Shown here one piece after another: positions 15,984 to 24,619 of a DNA stretch of 64,000 bases. Within the stretch, counting starts at the first letter, position 1, and every line of letters begins with the position of its first letter. This stretch comes from Parerythrobacter lacustris (GTDB taxonomy: Bacteria > Pseudomonadota > Alphaproteobacteria > Sphingomonadales > Sphingomonadaceae), in the NCBI RefSeq assembly GCF_024626475.1, contig NZ_JANKHH010000003.1, forward strand, positions 372,001 through 436,000, given 5' to 3'. The notes below the pieces were generated by a model that had not been told where the DNA came from, ran no database searches, and was given only the letters and a program-made list of their open reading frames with translations. Both the position numbers and the translations under genes were made by a program.

Positions 15984-17291
15984 ATGGCATTCCGTTCGTT
16001 CGAGAATTCGCAGATTTCGCGTCGGTCGCTGCTGCGCGGCTCGGCCATGGTCGGGGCGGGCCTTGCCCTCACCGCGCATCCTTTCGGCCGGATGGCCTTC
16101 GCCCGGACGAGCCAATGGCCCAATGTTCTCGCGACAGTCGAAGACTATGTATCGAGCGGCAAGGTCGCCAACATGATCGCCGCATTGGGCTGGGGCCAAG
16201 GCGAAGCTGAGGTCATCGCGCGCGGCAAGCTGGCGTTCGACAGCATGGTCGATGCCGATATGGACAGCCTCTACCGGATCTATTCGATGACCAAGCCGGT
16301 CACCGGCATGGCAGCGATGATGCTGGTGGAGGACGGCACCATCGCGCTCGACCAGCCGGTAGCGGACTTCATCCCCGGCTTCGCCAGCATGATGGTGCAG
16401 AAGGAATATGACGGCAGCATCGGGGATGAAAACCTCGAGCCGGCGAAGACGGCGGTCACCGTCCGCATGCTGATGACCCATACTGCCGGCTTGGGCTACG
16501 GGATCATCCAGAAAGGCCCGATCGTCAAAGCCTTCGAGGAAAAGGGCCTGATCCCTGGCCAGGTCAGCCGCTTCCCGATCCCTGGTCTGAGCCGCGCGAA
16601 GCCGACCGACAGCCTCGAGAAATTCGCTGACGGCATCGCCGAGCTGCCGCTGGTCTATCAGCCGGGCACAAAGTGGAGTTACTCGGTCGGGCTCGATGTC
16701 CTCGGCCGGGTGATCGAGGTCGCCTCTGGCATGCCGTTCGATGCATTTCTCAAGGCACGCATTTTCGAACCTTGCGGGATGCGCAGCACCTGGTTCCAGG
16801 TGCCGGAAAGCGAAAAGGCACGGTTGACAACCAACTACGGGGTGGCGGGCGGCATGGTCCTGCCGATCGATCCGGGCATGAATTCGATCTATCTCGACAA
16901 GCCGGGTTTCCCCTTCGGTGGGGCAGGTCTCGTCTCCAGCACCCGCGATTACGACCGCTTCCAGCGCATGCTGGTGGGCAAGGGGATGATCGACGGCACC
17001 CGGGTGATGGCGGAGGCGACGGTGCTGCAAGGCACGTCGAACCTGCTGCCCGAGAATGTCGATTTGACGGGGACCTGGGTGGCAGGGCAAGGCTTCGGTG
17101 CGGGCGGACGCGTGACCGGCGCGGCCTATGGCTGGGGCGGTGCGGCGGGCACCACCGCCTTCGTCGACATGGCGAGCGGGCTGCGCGCGGTGAACATGAC
17201 GCAATACTCGCCGTCCGAGGCCTATCCCATCCAGCGCGAGTTTCCGGAGATTGTGCTCAAGGACCTTGCGCTCCGCAGCGAAGCCTACTGA
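15984..17291 (+). CDS. Tat-exported serine hydrolase of the beta-lactamase/esterase fold
   Basis: A 435-residue protein. The N-terminus carries a twin-arginine signal (ISRRSLLRG, Arg13-Arg14) followed by a hydrophobic stretch, so it is exported folded. The class C beta-lactamase-like active site has Ser101-Met-Thr-Lys104 (IYSMTKPVTG) and Tyr233 in WSYSVGLDV; WGGAAGT near the C-terminus stands in for the KTG box. Such proteins are mostly esterases or peptidases, so antibiotic hydrolysis should not be assumed. ATG 15984 has AGAGGA eight bases upstream. nudC follows by 2 bp and is probably in the same operon. Confidence 0.9.
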   Translation: MAFRSFENSQISRRSLLRGSAMVGAGLALTAHPFGRMAFARTSQWPNVLATVEDYVSSGKVANMIAALGWGQGEAEVIARGKLAFDSMVDADMDSLYRIYSMTKPVTGMAAMMLVEDGTIALDQPVADFIPGFASMMVQKEYDGSIGDENLEPAKTAVTVRMLMTHTAGLGYGIIQKGPIVKAFEEKGLIPGQVSRFPIPGLSRAKPTDSLEKFADGIAELPLVYQPGTKWSYSVGLDVLGRVIEVASGMPFDAFLKARIFEPCGMRSTWFQVPESEKARLTTNYGVAGGMVLPIDPGMNSIYLDKPGFPFGGAGLVSSTRDYDRFQRMLVGKGMIDGTRVMAEATVLQGTSNLLPENVDLTGTWVAGQGFGAGGRVTGAAYGWGGAAGTTAFVDMASGLRAVNMTQYSPSEAYPIQREFPEIVLKDLALRSEAY

Positions 17292-17293
17292 GC

Positions 17294-18163
17294 ATGGCGG
17301 CCGCACCGCTCGCCTTCACCGGGTCGCGGCTCGACCGGGCAGACCATATCCGCGCCGATCCGGATGGGCTGGCGGGGCTGATGAATTGGCGGGCGAAGCT
17401 GCTCGCGCTCGATGGGCTGATGCCGGGGCTCGACGATGCGAACGGTCTCGTCTGGGGCACGCTGGCCGACGCGCCGGAGGATGCCGAGCTGGTTTTCCTC
17501 GGCCTCGATGACGGAAAGGCCTGCTTCGCCGCCGTCCCGCCGCTGGGCGATGCCAGCCCGCGCATGGCCAACCCGCAGCTGTGGGGCCTGATGCAGGCGC
17601 TGCGGCCGGACGATCTCGCGCTCTACGGCGGCGCGCGCAGCCTGGTCGACTGGCACGCGCGGCACCGCTTCTGCGCGGCCTGTGGCGGGCCGACCGCCAT
17701 CGCCAAGGGCGGCTGGCAGCGCAATTGCGGATCGTGCGGCGCGCAGCATTTCCCGCGCACCGACCCGGTCACCATCATGCTGGTCGAATATGAGGGCCGC
17801 CTGATGCTCGGGCGCGGGCTCGGCTGGCCGGAGGGCCGCTTTTCCGCGCTCGCAGGCTTCGTCGAGCCGGGCGAAAGCATCGAGGAAGCGGTCGCGCGCG
17901 AGGTGTTCGAAGAATCTGGAGTACGGGTGCGCGACGTGACCTACGTCGCGAGCCAGCCGTGGCCGTTCCCGAGCCAGCTGATGCTCGGCTGCCACAGCCA
18001 CGCCGACGACGACGCGCTGACCATCGACGCGACCGAGATGGCCGAGATCGAATGGTACACGCGCGCGGATGTTGCGGCGGCGCTGGCGGGCGAGGGCCCG
18101 TTCATCGCCCCCCCGCCGCACGCGATCGCACACAGCCTGATGCAATGGTGGATCGACAAATGA
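17294..18163 (+). CDS. nudC: NAD(+) diphosphatase / RNA decapping enzyme NudC
   Basis: A 289-residue Nudix hydrolase that cleaves NAD(H) and can remove NAD caps from RNA. A zinc ribbon is formed by Cys127, 130, 145 and 148. The Nudix box is GFVEPGESIEEAVAREVFEE at residues 188-207, and the NudC-specific SQPWPFPSQLM motif follows at about 220-230. The N-terminal domain is the divergent dimerisation part. The start ATG is 2 bp after the previous stop, and its own TGA overlaps the next start as ATGA, so three genes form one unit. Confidence 0.95.
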   Translation: MAAAPLAFTGSRLDRADHIRADPDGLAGLMNWRAKLLALDGLMPGLDDANGLVWGTLADAPEDAELVFLGLDDGKACFAAVPPLGDASPRMANPQLWGLMQALRPDDLALYGGARSLVDWHARHRFCAACGGPTAIAKGGWQRNCGSCGAQHFPRTDPVTIMLVEYEGRLMLGRGLGWPEGRFSALAGFVEPGESIEEAVAREVFEESGVRVRDVTYVASQPWPFPSQLMLGCHSHADDDALTIDATEMAEIEWYTRADVAAALAGEGPFIAPPPHAIAHSLMQWWIDK

Positions 18164-18831
18164 CCAAACTCGCGATCGATATCTGGTCCGACGTGATGTG
18201 CCACTGGTGCCTCGTCGGCTGGGGCAATCTGCAGCAGGGGCTCAAGCTGGTCGAGGGCGAGATCGAGGCCGAGGTGCGCTGGCACGCCTTCGAACTCAAT
18301 CCGGACATGGCGCAAGAAGGCGAGGACCGCACGGAGCATATTGCGCGCAAGTATGGCAGGACGCTCGAGGAATCGAAAAACGTCCAAGGCCGGATGCGCG
18401 AAGCCGCCGAGGCGGCGGGCGTGTCGCTCGACTACGAGGGGGCCGAACCCGCACCGCCGGCGATGATGTGGAACACCTTCGAGGCGCACAAGCTGCTCGC
18501 CTGGGCGCTCGCGGTCTACGGCCCGGCGCAGCAGACCGAGCTCAAGCTCGCGCTGTTCGCGGCGCATTTCAACGACCGCCGCCCGATCGGCGAAAGGGCC
18601 GAACTGCTCGCAATTGTCGAGGAAATCGGCTTCGACCGCGCCGCCGCCGAAACCGCGCTCGATGACGAGGACCTCGCCCGCCACGTGCGGCTGGACGAGC
18701 AGCAGGCCTATGACGCGAACATCATGGGCGTCCCCGCGATGGTGATCGAGGGCAAGTTCATGGTGCCCGGCGCGCAGCCGCCCGAAACCTACGCCAATGT
18801 GCTGCGGCGGGTTGCGGGGAAAATCGGCTAG
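18160..18831 (+). CDS. FrnE-like DsbA-family oxidoreductase
   Basis: A 223-residue cytoplasmic protein of the FrnE/2-hydroxychromene-2-carboxylate isomerase-like branch of the DsbA superfamily. The N-terminus IDIWSDVMCHWCLVGW carries the redox pair Cys14-His-Trp-Cys17. The conserved VRWHAFELNPDM segment, an inserted helical domain, and the cis-Pro strand IMGVPAMVIEGKFMVPGAQ are all family features. No signal peptide is present. FrnE homologues have been linked to oxidative-stress tolerance; the substrate here is unknown. It overlaps nudC by 4 bp and its end overlaps the convergent DUF1489 gene by 4 bp. Confidence 0.92.
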   Translation: MTKLAIDIWSDVMCHWCLVGWGNLQQGLKLVEGEIEAEVRWHAFELNPDMAQEGEDRTEHIARKYGRTLEESKNVQGRMREAAEAAGVSLDYEGAEPAPPAMMWNTFEAHKLLAWALAVYGPAQQTELKLALFAAHFNDRRPIGERAELLAIVEEIGFDRAAAETALDDEDLARHVRLDEQQAYDANIMGVPAMVIEGKFMVPGAQPPETYANVLRRVAGKIG

Positions 18832-19229
18832 ATCAACCCCAGCCGTTGCAGCTTTCCGGCCATCTTGCCGGGCAGCACGTCGCCGATGTCTTCGCCCTCC
18901 GCCAGATCGCGCGGGGGTTCGCCCTTGAGGTATCGCCATCCCTGATGTGCGCGCTTGGGGCGGGGCAGGACCGGCACCAGCCGCGGATCGAGATCGATCG
19001 ACCAGCGCCCGTCGGTCGTCTCACTGAAGCCGAGGATCGTGCTGCGCGCGACAATATTGTGCTGGTGGATCCAGAACAGCGACCCGCCGATGCACTGCTC
19101 CCATTTCGTCGGGCGGTAGCGGGTCGTCAGATTGGGGCTGCGGCGGTTTGCATACCAGCTTTCCAGATCGGCATAGCTTTGCGCGCCGAAGGCGATCTTG
19201 GTCAGGTGAAGGCGGGGCTTGTCTGCCAT
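18828..19229 (-). CDS. DUF1489-family protein
   Basis: A 133-residue basic protein with the full DUF1489 pattern: LHLTKIAFGAQSYADLESW at the N-terminus, TRYRPTKWEQCIGGSLFWI in the middle and RAHQGWRYLKGEPPRDL toward the end. The family is restricted mostly to alphaproteobacteria and has no established function. No membrane segment or signal peptide is visible, so it is likely cytoplasmic. It lies 31 bp downstream of mgtE on the same strand and could be co-transcribed with it. Confidence 0.9.
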   Translation of the reverse strand: MADKPRLHLTKIAFGAQSYADLESWYANRRSPNLTTRYRPTKWEQCIGGSLFWIHQHNIVARSTILGFSETTDGRWSIDLDPRLVPVLPRPKRAHQGWRYLKGEPPRDLAEGEDIGDVLPGKMAGKLQRLGLI

Positions 19230-19260
19230 GGCGGCGGAGATAGCGACTTACTCGCCAGTC

Positions 19261-20706
19261 TCAACCCGCCAGCCCGACCGCGACCGCGAGGCCGAGGAAG
19301 GCGAAGAACCCCATCGAATCGGTGATCATCGTCACGAACACCGAACTGGCGACCGCCGGGTCGATGTCCAACCGCTCGAAAATCACCGGCACCAGCACAC
19401 CGGCGAGCCCGGCGATGATGATGTTGATGATCATGGCGGCAGCGATCACCCCGCCGAGCATCGGGGTGAACAGCAAAGACACCGCCGCACCGATCAGGAT
19501 AGCGATGGTCACCCCCATCAGGAAGGCGACGCGGAACTCGCGCCACAGGATGCGGCCGGTGTTGGCTTCGGTCAGCTGGTTCATCGCGATCGCGCGGACG
19601 GTCACCGCCATGGTCTGGGTGCCGGCATTGCCGCCGATGCTGGCGACGATCGGCATTAGCACCGCGAGCGCGACCAGCTGCTCAATCGCCGCGCCGAACA
19701 TGGCTATGATCGTGCTCGCGACCACGGCCGTGCCGAGGTTGGCGACCAGCCAGCGTACCCGCGCCGAATAGGCCTCGCGGATCGGCTCGTTGATGTCCCC
19801 TTCGCCCGCGCCCGACAGCAGCATGGCGTCTTCCTGCGCTTCCTCGGAGATGATGTGGACCACGTCGTCGACCGTCATCTGGCCGACCAGCCGCCCGCTC
19901 TCGTCGACCACGGCGGCGCTGATGAGGGCGTATTTCTGGAACATAAGCGCGACCTCTTCCTGGTCGAGCATGACGGGGACCAGCGTCTGGTCGCGCTGCA
20001 TCACATCGGTCAGCGCGATGCCGCGCGGGGTAGTGAGGATCCAGCTCAGCGCGCAGGTACCGACCGGGTGGTGCTTGTGGTCGACCACGAAGACCTCGAA
20101 GAAGTCGCTCGCCAGGTCGGTTTCGTTGCGCAGATAATCGATCAGGTCGCCGACCGTCATGTGTTCCGGCACCGCGACGAACTCGCGGCTCATCAGTCGG
20201 CCGGCGGTCTCCTCCGGATAGGCAAGCGCGCTTTCGATCGCGACGCGGTCCTCGTCGTCGAGTTCGGCGAGGATCGCCTGCCGGTCCTCTTCGTCGAGGT
20301 CCTCGATCAGCTGGACCGCATCGTCGGTGTCGAGCTGTTCGGCGATGGCGGCGACCGCGTCGGCGGGCAGCGCTTCCATCATCTCTTCGCGCACGAAGTC
20401 GTTGAGCTCGGCGATGACTTCCGAACCCATCAGGTCGGTGATTGCGGCGGCAAGCACGGCGCGCTCATTGCGCTCTAGCAGCTCGATCAGGTCGGCGAGA
20501 TCGGCCGGGTGGAGCGGTTCGACGAGATCGTAGACCGCGCCATCATCGCCCGCCTCGAGTGCTTCGCGCACGGCGCGGACATAGTCGGGCTTGAGCGTGT
20601 TTTCCCCGTCCAGTCGCGCGTCGTCGATCCGATCGTCTGGGCGTGCCCCGTCCTCCGCCTCGCGCGGATCGGCGTGCAGCAGGTCGAGGTCAGACCGGTC
20701 GTCCAT
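19261..20706 (-). CDS. mgtE: Magnesium transporter MgtE
   Basis: A 481-residue Mg2+ channel/transporter. Residues about 25-160 form the acidic MgtE N-domain (repeats such as LHPADLADLIELL and LDEEDRQAILAEL), followed by two CBS domains (about 165-290) with the typical DFFEVFVVDHKHHPVGTC strand, a plug helix, and five transmembrane helices in the last 190 residues with SIGGNAGTQTMAVTVRAIA, the hallmark pore segment. ATG 20706 is chosen because the family protein begins there; the frame is open upstream but lacks homology. Mg2+ binding between N and CBS domains gates the pore in the family. Confidence 0.95.
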   Translation of the reverse strand: MDDRSDLDLLHADPREAEDGARPDDRIDDARLDGENTLKPDYVRAVREALEAGDDGAVYDLVEPLHPADLADLIELLERNERAVLAAAITDLMGSEVIAELNDFVREEMMEALPADAVAAIAEQLDTDDAVQLIEDLDEEDRQAILAELDDEDRVAIESALAYPEETAGRLMSREFVAVPEHMTVGDLIDYLRNETDLASDFFEVFVVDHKHHPVGTCALSWILTTPRGIALTDVMQRDQTLVPVMLDQEEVALMFQKYALISAAVVDESGRLVGQMTVDDVVHIISEEAQEDAMLLSGAGEGDINEPIREAYSARVRWLVANLGTAVVASTIIAMFGAAIEQLVALAVLMPIVASIGGNAGTQTMAVTVRAIAMNQLTEANTGRILWREFRVAFLMGVTIAILIGAAVSLLFTPMLGGVIAAAMIINIIIAGLAGVLVPVIFERLDIDPAVASSVFVTMITDSMGFFAFLGLAVAVGLAG

Positions 20707-20806
20707 CGTGCTGCGTTCCCTACGGCAGGGTGGTCGAAAAGCAAGCGGGGTGACATTGCGCGTTGCGCCTCTATATCGGCGGGCAACATTCACTCAGGAG
20801 ATTCCC

Positions 20807-21268
20807 ATGGCCGACACGCTGACCCTCACCCTCGACACCGGCAACGGAGAAGGCGGCGATGTCGTCATCAAGCTGCGGCCGGACCTTGCACCGGGCCACG
20901 TTGCACGCATCACCGAGCTGGTGAACGAAGGCTTCTACGACGGGGTCAAGTTCCACCGCGTGATCCCCGGCTTCATGGCGCAGGGCGGCTGCCCCAATGG
21001 CACCGGCATGGGCGGCAGCGACAAGCCCGACCTCAAGGCCGAGTTCAACGCCGAACCGCATGTGCGCGGCGTGTGCTCGATGGCCCGCACTAGCGTGCCC
21101 GACAGCGCGAACAGCCAGTTCTTCATCTGCTTCGACGATGCGCGCTTCCTCGACAACCAGTACACCGTATGGGGCCAGGTCGAGAGCGGCATGGAACACG
21201 TCGATGCGCTGCCCAAGGGCGAGCCGCCGCGCGAGCCGGGCAAGATCGTCAAGGCGACGGTTTCCTGA
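20807..21268 (+). CDS. Cyclophilin-type peptidyl-prolyl isomerase
   Basis: A 153-residue single-domain cyclophilin that speeds cis-trans isomerisation of prolyl bonds. Typical blocks are FYDGVKFHRVIPGFMAQGG (active-site Arg and Phe), SMARTSVPDSANSQFFIC (Gln and Phe of the pocket) and FLDNQYTVWGQV. There is no signal peptide, so it is the cytoplasmic (PpiB) type. CAGGAG seven bases before ATG 20807 is a good ribosome binding site. It is divergent from mgtE and followed by a lipase-like lipoprotein gene 24 bp downstream. Confidence 0.95.
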   Translation: MADTLTLTLDTGNGEGGDVVIKLRPDLAPGHVARITELVNEGFYDGVKFHRVIPGFMAQGGCPNGTGMGGSDKPDLKAEFNAEPHVRGVCSMARTSVPDSANSQFFICFDDARFLDNQYTVWGQVESGMEHVDALPKGEPPREPGKIVKATVS

Positions 21269-21292
21269 GGCCTTGAGAACGGGCGCGGGGCG

Positions 21293-22210
21293 ATGAGACA
21301 CTGGCTGGCGGTCGCGGCGCTCCCGCTGCTGCTGGCGAGCTGCATCACCCCGCTGCCTGACATCACCCAGAGCCGTAGCCCGTGCCGGTTGGAGCCGGGC
21401 GGCTGGTGCGGTTTCGTGCGCGAAGCGGCGCGCGAGGCGTGGCCCTATGCCATGCTCAGCTCCAACGCCTATCTCGACGATGACGAATACGCGGCTTTGC
21501 CCAAGTCTCTCGTCAGGCGCGAGGCGGCCGGCAACGATAGCAGCGGCCTCGCCTATCTGGTGTTCGACCGCTACGCGCTGGTCGATGGCGAACGCGGGGC
21601 GCTTGCGGCGCGGGTAATTGCCTTTCGCGGGACGGAATTTGGCTCGGCGGCGGATATTTTTCGCGGTTCGCTGGGCGAAGGCCAGCGCCAAGGCGCGCAA
21701 TTGGTCTATGCCGCCGAACGCGCGCTGCTCGACGCCGAGGGCAATTCCGATGTGCCGATCGAAGTGACCGGACACTCGCTGGGCGGAGCGCTGGCGACGC
21801 AGATTTCCATCGAGTTTCCGGAAGTCCGTGCCTTCGTGTTCAACACCTCGCCATTCTTTTCGGGCGACCCGATGATGAACGACACCAACCGGCTGGCTAT
21901 TTCGGAGCGCGGCGAGTTCCTGCGCCTGCTGCGACGGTACAAGATGACCCCGGCAGCAGAAGAGGTCGTGATCAACTGCAACCCGTCATTGACTGCAACG
22001 AAGAAGCACAGCATCCGCGCGCTGAGCGATTGCCTGATGTGGATCGCCGCCTATTCGGACTCGGAAGCCTACGATTTGCTCGGCAAGGATGATGATCCGG
22101 TGACCAAACCCGAAGTCGAATGCGGCGGACCGGGCAAGGCTCACCCCGGTCCGTTCGTAGCAACCAACGAAGCCTGCGTTCACGCAGCAAGACCGAAGGA
22201 TGACGACTGA
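21293..22210 (+). CDS. Lipase-like (alpha/beta-hydrolase) lipoprotein
   Basis: A 305-residue protein with a lipoprotein signal peptide (LLLASC, lipidated Cys17). The nucleophile elbow is GHSLGGALATQ with Ser162, and VIAFRGTEFGSAAD upstream is typical of class 3 lipase-like folds. Several cysteines suggest disulfides. It is probably anchored in the periplasm or outer membrane and hydrolyses an ester; the substrate is unknown. The next gene starts immediately after or overlapping its stop (see 22246), which suggests a shared transcript. Confidence 0.85.
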   Translation: MRHWLAVAALPLLLASCITPLPDITQSRSPCRLEPGGWCGFVREAAREAWPYAMLSSNAYLDDDEYAALPKSLVRREAAGNDSSGLAYLVFDRYALVDGERGALAARVIAFRGTEFGSAADIFRGSLGEGQRQGAQLVYAAERALLDAEGNSDVPIEVTGHSLGGALATQISIEFPEVRAFVFNTSPFFSGDPMMNDTNRLAISERGEFLRLLRRYKMTPAAEEVVINCNPSLTATKKHSIRALSDCLMWIAAYSDSEAYDLLGKDDDPVTKPEVECGGPGKAHPGPFVATNEACVHAARPKDDD

Positions 22211-22245
22211 CGGATACATTCCCCGCCCTCGATGCGACGCTGGCC

Positions 22246-22668
22246 ATGCTCTCGGGGATCATGGCCGATGCGCGCGACGACTGGTGGCTGATCGGCAGTG
22301 CGGCGGTGGCGCTGCATGGAGCCGATCCCGGCACCATTGCCGATGTCGATGTGGTGCTGTCGGAAGCCGATGCACGGCACATCTTTACTCTTCAGGGCAT
22401 TCCGTCTGCGCCGGGGATCGCGGACGAACGATTCGTTTCGAAGATCTTCGCGACGTGGAGCGATGCGCCGCTAAGGGTCGAATTCATGGCCGGTCTGCAT
22501 CGCAGCGAAGGCGGGGTATGGCAGCCGGTCCGGCCACGAACCCGCGTTGCGGTTGAGCGGGACGGCTGGCGGGTGTTCGTCCCGGCGCGGACAGAGCTGG
22601 CGGAGATATTGCGCAGCTTCGGCCGACCCAAGGACCAGCTTCGGCTCGCGGCCCTCGAAGCGCTCTAG
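22246..22668 (+). CDS. Nucleotidyltransferase-fold protein
   Basis: A 140-residue small protein with a minimal nucleotidyltransferase core: WWLIGSAAVALHG followed by IADVDVVLSE, which fits the GS...DxD pattern of the polymerase-beta-like fold, and a later acidic strand LRVEFMAGLH. It may be an enzyme or the antitoxin half of a MNT-type pair, but no HEPN partner is next to it. The in-frame codons upstream of ATG 22246 read TDTFPALDATLA and start with CTG at 22207, overlapping the previous stop; this protein-like stretch suggests that translation might begin there at a non-standard CTG. Confidence 0.75.
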   Translation: MLSGIMADARDDWWLIGSAAVALHGADPGTIADVDVVLSEADARHIFTLQGIPSAPGIADERFVSKIFATWSDAPLRVEFMAGLHRSEGGVWQPVRPRTRVAVERDGWRVFVPARTELAEILRSFGRPKDQLRLAALEAL

Positions 22669-22682
22669 ATTATTGTTTTGCC

Positions 22683-22725
22683 GCGTTTTCCGAGTCGCCG
22701 GGTGATTCCACCCGGCTCGAAAACG
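22683..22725. terminator. Bidirectional hairpin between convergent genes
   Basis: An 8-bp perfect stem GCCGGGTG / CACCCGGC around the loop ATTC (22697-22716), extended outward by CGTTTT...AAAACG. There is no clear U-tract, but its place between the ends of two convergent genes fits a bidirectional terminator. Confidence 0.5.
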
Positions 22726-22726
22726 T

Positions 22727-23611
22727 TTAGAGTCCTGCGCGCACCAGCCAGTCGTGGAACAGCCGCACCGGGCGGCTTTCGAGTGACTGCGGCTTGCAGA
22801 TGAACCAGTAGCTGTAGGGGCTTTCGACCTCGATATCGTACAGGCGCGCCAGCCGCTTGTCGGCGGCGCGGCGCATGTGATCGTCGTGCATGATCGCAAT
22901 GCCAAGGCCCTGCGCGGCGGCCTCGAGCATCAACTGCCCCGAATCGTAATGATCGATTGCCGCAGGTTCGAGCGCTTCGATCCCCAGCTCGCGCTTCCAC
23001 GCCTCGAAACTCTCGGGCAGTTCATTGTGAATCAGGAAGGTCTGCTTGCCCAGCGCTTCGAGGTCTGGCTTTGGACCAACCGCTGCGGCGGTCGCCGGAT
23101 TGCAGATGGCGTGGACCATGTTGTGGTCGAGCCGCACCGCATGAAACCCCGTCGCCGGTCCGCGAGAGAGGATAATCGCGGCATCCAGTGTGTCGCCCAC
23201 CCGGTCTTCGAGGTGCGGTCCGGTATCGATATCGATGTGCAGCAACGGGTGGCGCTGGCGCAGCTCGGCAAGGCGCGGAAACAGCCGCTGGCTACCGAAC
23301 AGCGGCAGGACACCCAGGTGGAGCCGCAGCAGCGACATGTTTTCCGAATGATTCTCGATCGCCAGTGCCAGCGCTTCGAGATGCGGCAGCACGGCGTCGT
23401 GGAAGGCCTGCCCTTCGTCGGTCAGCGACATCGCCTGCTTGGCGCGGGTGAACAGCTTCTTGCCGGTAAAGTCCTCGAGATTGGCGATCCGGCGCGACAG
23501 GGCGGAAGGGCTGAGACCCAATTCCTCTGCCGCAGCACGAGCAGAGCCGAGCCGTACGGTGCGCATGAAAGCCTCCAGCGCACGCAGGGGGGGGAGCCTC
23601 CGGGTAGCCAT
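22727..23611 (-). CDS. LysR-family transcriptional regulator (GcvA-like)
   Basis: A 294-residue LysR-type regulator. The N-terminal winged helix (residues about 5-65) has FMRTVRLGSARAAAEELGLS, SALSRRIANLEDFTGKKLF. The effector-binding domain follows, with the GcvA-like features LRLHLGVLPLFGSQRLFPRL and a C-terminal YSYWFICKPQ strand. It starts RRLPPLRALEAF, typical of the GcvA subgroup. No divergent target gene lies next to it; the CorC-like gene beyond is on the same strand. Its regulon cannot be told from this window. Confidence 0.92.
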   Translation of the reverse strand: MATRRLPPLRALEAFMRTVRLGSARAAAEELGLSPSALSRRIANLEDFTGKKLFTRAKQAMSLTDEGQAFHDAVLPHLEALALAIENHSENMSLLRLHLGVLPLFGSQRLFPRLAELRQRHPLLHIDIDTGPHLEDRVGDTLDAAIILSRGPATGFHAVRLDHNMVHAICNPATAAAVGPKPDLEALGKQTFLIHNELPESFEAWKRELGIEALEPAAIDHYDSGQLMLEAAAQGLGIAIMHDDHMRRAADKRLARLYDIEVESPYSYWFICKPQSLESRPVRLFHDWLVRAGL

Positions 23612-23684
23612 ACGAATCCTTTCGTTGGCGGATATACGCGAGCCGTAGGGCTAAGGATGCAAAAAATGCAAAGTCGGCGGTTCG

Positions 23685-24602
23685 CTACTTCCCGTCCGTC
23701 TCGCTTTCCGCAACTGGCTGATGCAGTCGGAGCCGTTTGACCCGGGTTTTGTCGGCTGCTGTCACTTCGATCTTCCAGCCGCTCGGATGGGTCAGGACTG
23801 TTCCAACCGTCGGGATCTGTTCGGCCAGGACGAACGCCAGCCCGCCCAGTGTGTCGACCGATTCGACCACTTCGGCAAGGCGCGGGTCGATCCGCTTGGC
23901 CACGTCGTCCAGTTCCGCCCGCGCGTCGGCATCCCACATCCCGTCGCCGATCGGGGTGATCAGCTCTTCGGGCAAGTCGTCATGCTCGTCCTCGATGTCG
24001 CCGACGATTTCCTCGACCAGATCCTCGATGGTGATGATCCCGTCGGTCCCCGAAAATTCGTCGACCACGATGGCGAGGTGCGTGCGGCGGCTGCGCATGT
24101 CGGCCAGCACGTCGAGCGCGCCGCGCGCTTGGGGCACATAGAGCGGCTGGCGCATCAGCACTGTCCAGTCGCGCGGAGGCTCCTTCCTCTCGGCGAGATA
24201 GGGGAAGACGTCCTTGAGGTGGATCATCCCGATCACCCGGTCGAGCTCACCGCGATAGACCGGCATGCGCGAATGGCCGTTTTCGGAAAAGCTGCGCACC
24301 AGCTCTTCCCAGCCGATCGTCGCCTCGACCGCGATGATCTCGCCGCGCGGGATCGCGACGTCGTCGGCGTCGTGCTCGCTGAAATGCAGCAGATTGCGGA
24401 GCATCTGGCGTTCTACGGGTGAAAGGTCACCCGCCGCCGGGGACTCGTTCCCCGCCGAGTGATCCTCCTCGTGCTCGTCGATCGCATCTTCAAGCTGTTC
24501 GCGCAGCGAACGGTCGCGCTGCGGGTCGAACAGGCGTCTCACTGCGGCCAGCAGGCCGCTGCTACTCTCCGCGTCTCCTGCGGACTGATCAGGGTCGGGC
24601 AT
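23685..24602 (-). CDS. corC: CorC/HlyC-like CBS-domain protein
   Basis: A 305-residue soluble CorC-type protein: an acidic N-terminal region, two CBS domains (about 90-210; VAIPRGEIIAVEATIGWEEL and MRSRRTHLAIVVDEFSGTDG) and a C-terminal CorC_HlyC domain with TLGGLAFVLAEQIPTVG. In the family it affects cobalt/magnesium efflux or membrane transport. ATG 24602 is chosen; a TTG at 24623 would overlap the ybeY end. It follows ybeY directly, the conserved phoH-ybeY-corC order, although here phoH is separated by an OmpA-like gene on the other strand. Confidence 0.92.
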   Translation of the reverse strand: MPDPDQSAGDAESSSGLLAAVRRLFDPQRDRSLREQLEDAIDEHEEDHSAGNESPAAGDLSPVERQMLRNLLHFSEHDADDVAIPRGEIIAVEATIGWEELVRSFSENGHSRMPVYRGELDRVIGMIHLKDVFPYLAERKEPPRDWTVLMRQPLYVPQARGALDVLADMRSRRTHLAIVVDEFSGTDGIITIEDLVEEIVGDIEDEHDDLPEELITPIGDGMWDADARAELDDVAKRIDPRLAEVVESVDTLGGLAFVLAEQIPTVGTVLTHPSGWKIEVTAADKTRVKRLRLHQPVAESETDGK

Positions 24603-24619
24603 GGCCCTCTTGATGCTCC

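Noticed and set aside
15984..17291. True beta-lactamase (antibiotic resistance)
   Set aside because: The serine site fits the fold, but the KTG box is replaced by a Gly-rich motif and the length matches esterase/peptidase relatives, so resistance is not supported.
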